Shown here one piece after another: positions 62,300 through 64,000 of a stretch of 64,000 nucleotides of DNA (positions within the stretch are counted from its first letter, which is position 1; each line of letters begins with the position of its first letter). The translations under genes were made by a program, and so were the position numbers. The stretch is from Larimichthys crocea (Eukaryota; Chordata; Actinopteri; Sciaenidae), in assembly GCF_000972845.2 (NCBI RefSeq), contig NC_040013.1, forward strand, positions 10,838,309 to 10,902,308. The letters run 5' to 3'. Under the pieces are notes generated by a model. That model had not been told where the DNA came from and searched no databases. It saw only the letters and a list, made by a program, of their open reading frames with translations.

Positions 62300-63569
62300 T
62301 CAGCGCGTGATTTCCACTATACAGAGTGCTCGAGCCTCCTCCACTAGGTCTCTGTATGACTGTAAGTGGAGAGTGTTTGAGGGGTGGTGTCACAGAAACG
62401 GCCACATTCCCTTTCAGTGTCCTGTAGGAGTGATATTGTCATTCTTGCAGGACCTGATTGACAAACGAAAAGCCTTCTCCACGATTAAAGTGTACTTAGT
62501 GGCTATCGCTGCATGTCACCAGCACCCGCTGGCTTGCCGTTTTATGAAGGGAGCGCGCAGGCTTCTCCCCGTGTCCAGACCACTGGTACCACTGTGGGAT
62601 CTGGCTGTGGTTCTGGAGGGGCTTAAGGGCCCTCCTTTTGAGCCACTGGAGGGAGCGGACTTGAAACACGTGTCTCTCAAGACAGTGTTGTTGCTGGCTC
62701 TGGCTTCGGCTAAACGGGTTAGTGACATCCATGCGCTTTCGGTGCATCCCTCATGCGCCCAGGTCTTCCCGGGGGATGTAAGGATGATTTTGAAGCCCAA
62801 CCCGGCTTTTGTGCCTAAGGTGGTGGGCTCATGTTCTCCTATTGACCTTGTGGCTTTTGCTGCCTCACCGGGTGAGCAGTTGTCGCATGCGTTATGTCCA
62901 GTCCGTGCGGTGCGCACTTATATGGATAGGACAAGGGGTTTCAGGAGGAGCGATCAGCTGTTCGTCTCCTGGGCTAATCCTCATAAGGGGAAGCCTGTCT
63001 CAAAGCAGCGCCTATCCAACTGGGTGGTGGAGGCGATTGCTTTGGCTTATACGAGTCAGGGTTTGCAGCCACCTGTGGGTCTGCGGGCACACTCGACTCG
63101 GGGCTTGGCCGCATCCTGGGCCTTATTCAGGGGAGTTTCTGTTCAGGACATCTGTGCTGCGGCGAGTTGGTCCTCGCCACTCACTTTTGTCCGTTTCTAT
63201 ATGCTGGACGTTTCCGCTCCGGGCGTGGCACGAGCGGTTTTGCTGTCCTGATAGGAACAGAGTACTTTTCCCTGTGGGTTGGTGGACGCTAGATAAGCTT
63301 GTCTGGCAATACGGGAGCAACCACATCCCATAGTGAGACATCGAGCGAAATATTATGAAAGAGAACTTTAGGTTATTTACATAACCCCGGTTCTCTGAGT
63401 AATATGAGTGAGATGTCTCACCAGACAACCCTTCTTGCTTGGGCGAGTGAGAAGAGGTGCTTATCTTGAATGACGTGGTGCCGTCCGCATGGGCTATTTA
63501 AGGTAGGTGGTACTACCGGGAGCGGACGGACACGTTTCACCAGCCAATCAGGATTGGCGTAATGAGATT
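62300..63569 (+). mobile_element. DIRS-type retrotransposon fragment D with 3' terminus
   Basis: Contains the recombinase gene described below, then a 3' region (63252-63569) with TAGGTTATTTACATAACCCC and GGTTCTCTGAGTAATATGAG. That region is also seen inverted at 53410-53530 and 57105-57160. The left edge is cut by the hairpin array. RNase H and reverse transcriptase are missing upstream. Confidence 0.9.
62307..63251 (+). CDS. DIRS tyrosine recombinase, 5'-truncated but otherwise open
   Basis: 314 codons open from a GTG to TGA. There is no upstream ATG, because the satellite replaces the 5' part. The N-terminal SAM-like/core-binding region runs ~10-110 (RSLYDCKWRVFEGWC, LSFLQDLIDKRKAFSTIKVY). 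The catalytic domain holds Arg137 in LLLALASAKRVSDIHAL, His262 and Arg265 in LRAHSTRGLAASWAL, Trp288 in CAAASWSSPLTF and Tyr298 in FVRFYML, the R-H-R-(H/W)-Y set of tyrosine recombinases. In DIRS retrotransposons this enzyme integrates a circular DNA copy without target duplication. The intact catalytic domain contrasts with the broken copies nearby and suggests recent activity of the family. Activity of this copy is not implied. Confidence 0.88.
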   Translation: MISTIQSARASSTRSLYDCKWRVFEGWCHRNGHIPFQCPVGVILSFLQDLIDKRKAFSTIKVYLVAIAACHQHPLACRFMKGARRLLPVSRPLVPLWDLAVVLEGLKGPPFEPLEGADLKHVSLKTVLLLALASAKRVSDIHALSVHPSCAQVFPGDVRMILKPNPAFVPKVVGSCSPIDLVAFAASPGEQLSHALCPVRAVRTYMDRTRGFRRSDQLFVSWANPHKGKPVSKQRLSNWVVEAIALAYTSQGLQPPVGLRAHSTRGLAASWALFRGVSVQDICAAASWSSPLTFVRFYMLDVSAPGVARAVLLS

Positions 63570-64000
63570 AACGACGGTAGTGTACATCAACCGTCAAGGG
63601 GGATTACGCTCCCGTCAGTTGTACATGCTGGCACGCAGACTAATCCTGTGGAGCTGCGGTCGTCTCCTCTCCCTGGCAGCTCCCGCTGCGCAGGGACATG
63701 CTATCGCAGGGAGGGGGGACAGTTTTCCACCCACACCCAGAGCGCCTGGCTCTGTGGGCTTGGCCCCTGAGCGGCTAAATCTGTCAGCTGTGGGCCTTTC
63801 ACAGCGCGTGATTTCCACTATACAGAGTGCTCGAGCCTCCTCCACTAGGTCTCTGTATGACTGTAAGTGGAGAGTGTTTGAGGGGTGGTGTCACAGAAAC
63901 GGCCACATTCCCTTTCAGTGTCCTGTAGGAGTGATGTTGTCATTCTTGCAGGACCTGATTGACAAACGAAAAGCCTTCTCCACGATTAAAGTGTACTTAG
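63570..64000 (+). mobile_element. DIRS-type retrotransposon fragment E, runs off the window
   Basis: Begins within the RNase H C-terminus (TVVYINRQGGLRSRQLY, ARRLILWSC). After an apparent internal deletion near 63665 it continues through the linker into the recombinase N-terminus (SARASSTRSLYDCKWRVF) to the window end. It is nearly identical to fragment A and D in the shared part. Confidence 0.88.

Overview
The window is vertebrate, almost certainly teleost fish, nuclear DNA. It is AT-rich and has intron-split genes with GT-AG junctions and AATAAA signals. It carries fish-type transposons (L2/CR1-like and RTE-like LINEs, a hAT MITE, DIRS-type tyrosine-recombinase retrotransposons) and protein genes whose closest recognisable relatives are vertebrate. 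Two runs of ten Ns (41925-41934, 58081-58090) mark assembly gaps. Several repeat-rich stretches carry many small indels, so base-level accuracy is uneven.

Layout. 1-8.9 kb: mostly non-coding, with a decayed L2/CR1-like LINE (about 1.75-3.65 kb), a weak minus-strand ankyrin-like exon set (4.1-5.8 kb) and a SINE-like repeat near 7.8 kb. 8.9-18.2 kb: FAM83H on +, with a non-coding first exon, four coding exons and a very long last exon. 19.5-21.2 kb: ADTRP on +, six exons, with a triple AGGTCA element upstream. 22.0-23.1 kb: an unrecognised four-exon gene on - for an 80-residue single-pass membrane microprotein, one intron of which carries a hAT MITE. 26.4-38.2 kb: HERC4 on +, 23 coding exons, RCC1 repeats plus HECT. 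38.5-39.7 kb: COX5B on -, four exons, tail to tail with HERC4.

41.2-48.2 kb: a 75-80 bp minisatellite broken by a gap, then two tandem ~2.7-2.9 kb segments. Each holds a minus-strand 7SL (SRP) RNA gene with a TGACGTCA upstream element and a pol III T-run. The second 7SL copy contains a 117 bp internal duplication. 49.1 kb: an isolated first coding exon with a strong splice donor. 49.8-52.1 kb: a large foldback DNA element that appears to sit inside a minus-strand LINE tail.

52.6-64.0 kb: a mosaic of five DIRS-type fragments in both orientations and a hairpin-forming tandem repeat. The best fragment (62.3-63.25 kb) keeps a readable tyrosine recombinase with its catalytic residues. The host genes share no pathway: epithelial cytoskeleton/CK1 scaffold, fatty-acyl ester hydrolase, ubiquitin ligase and respiratory complex IV. 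The unusual content is the 7SL duplication and the DIRS/hairpin-satellite block.
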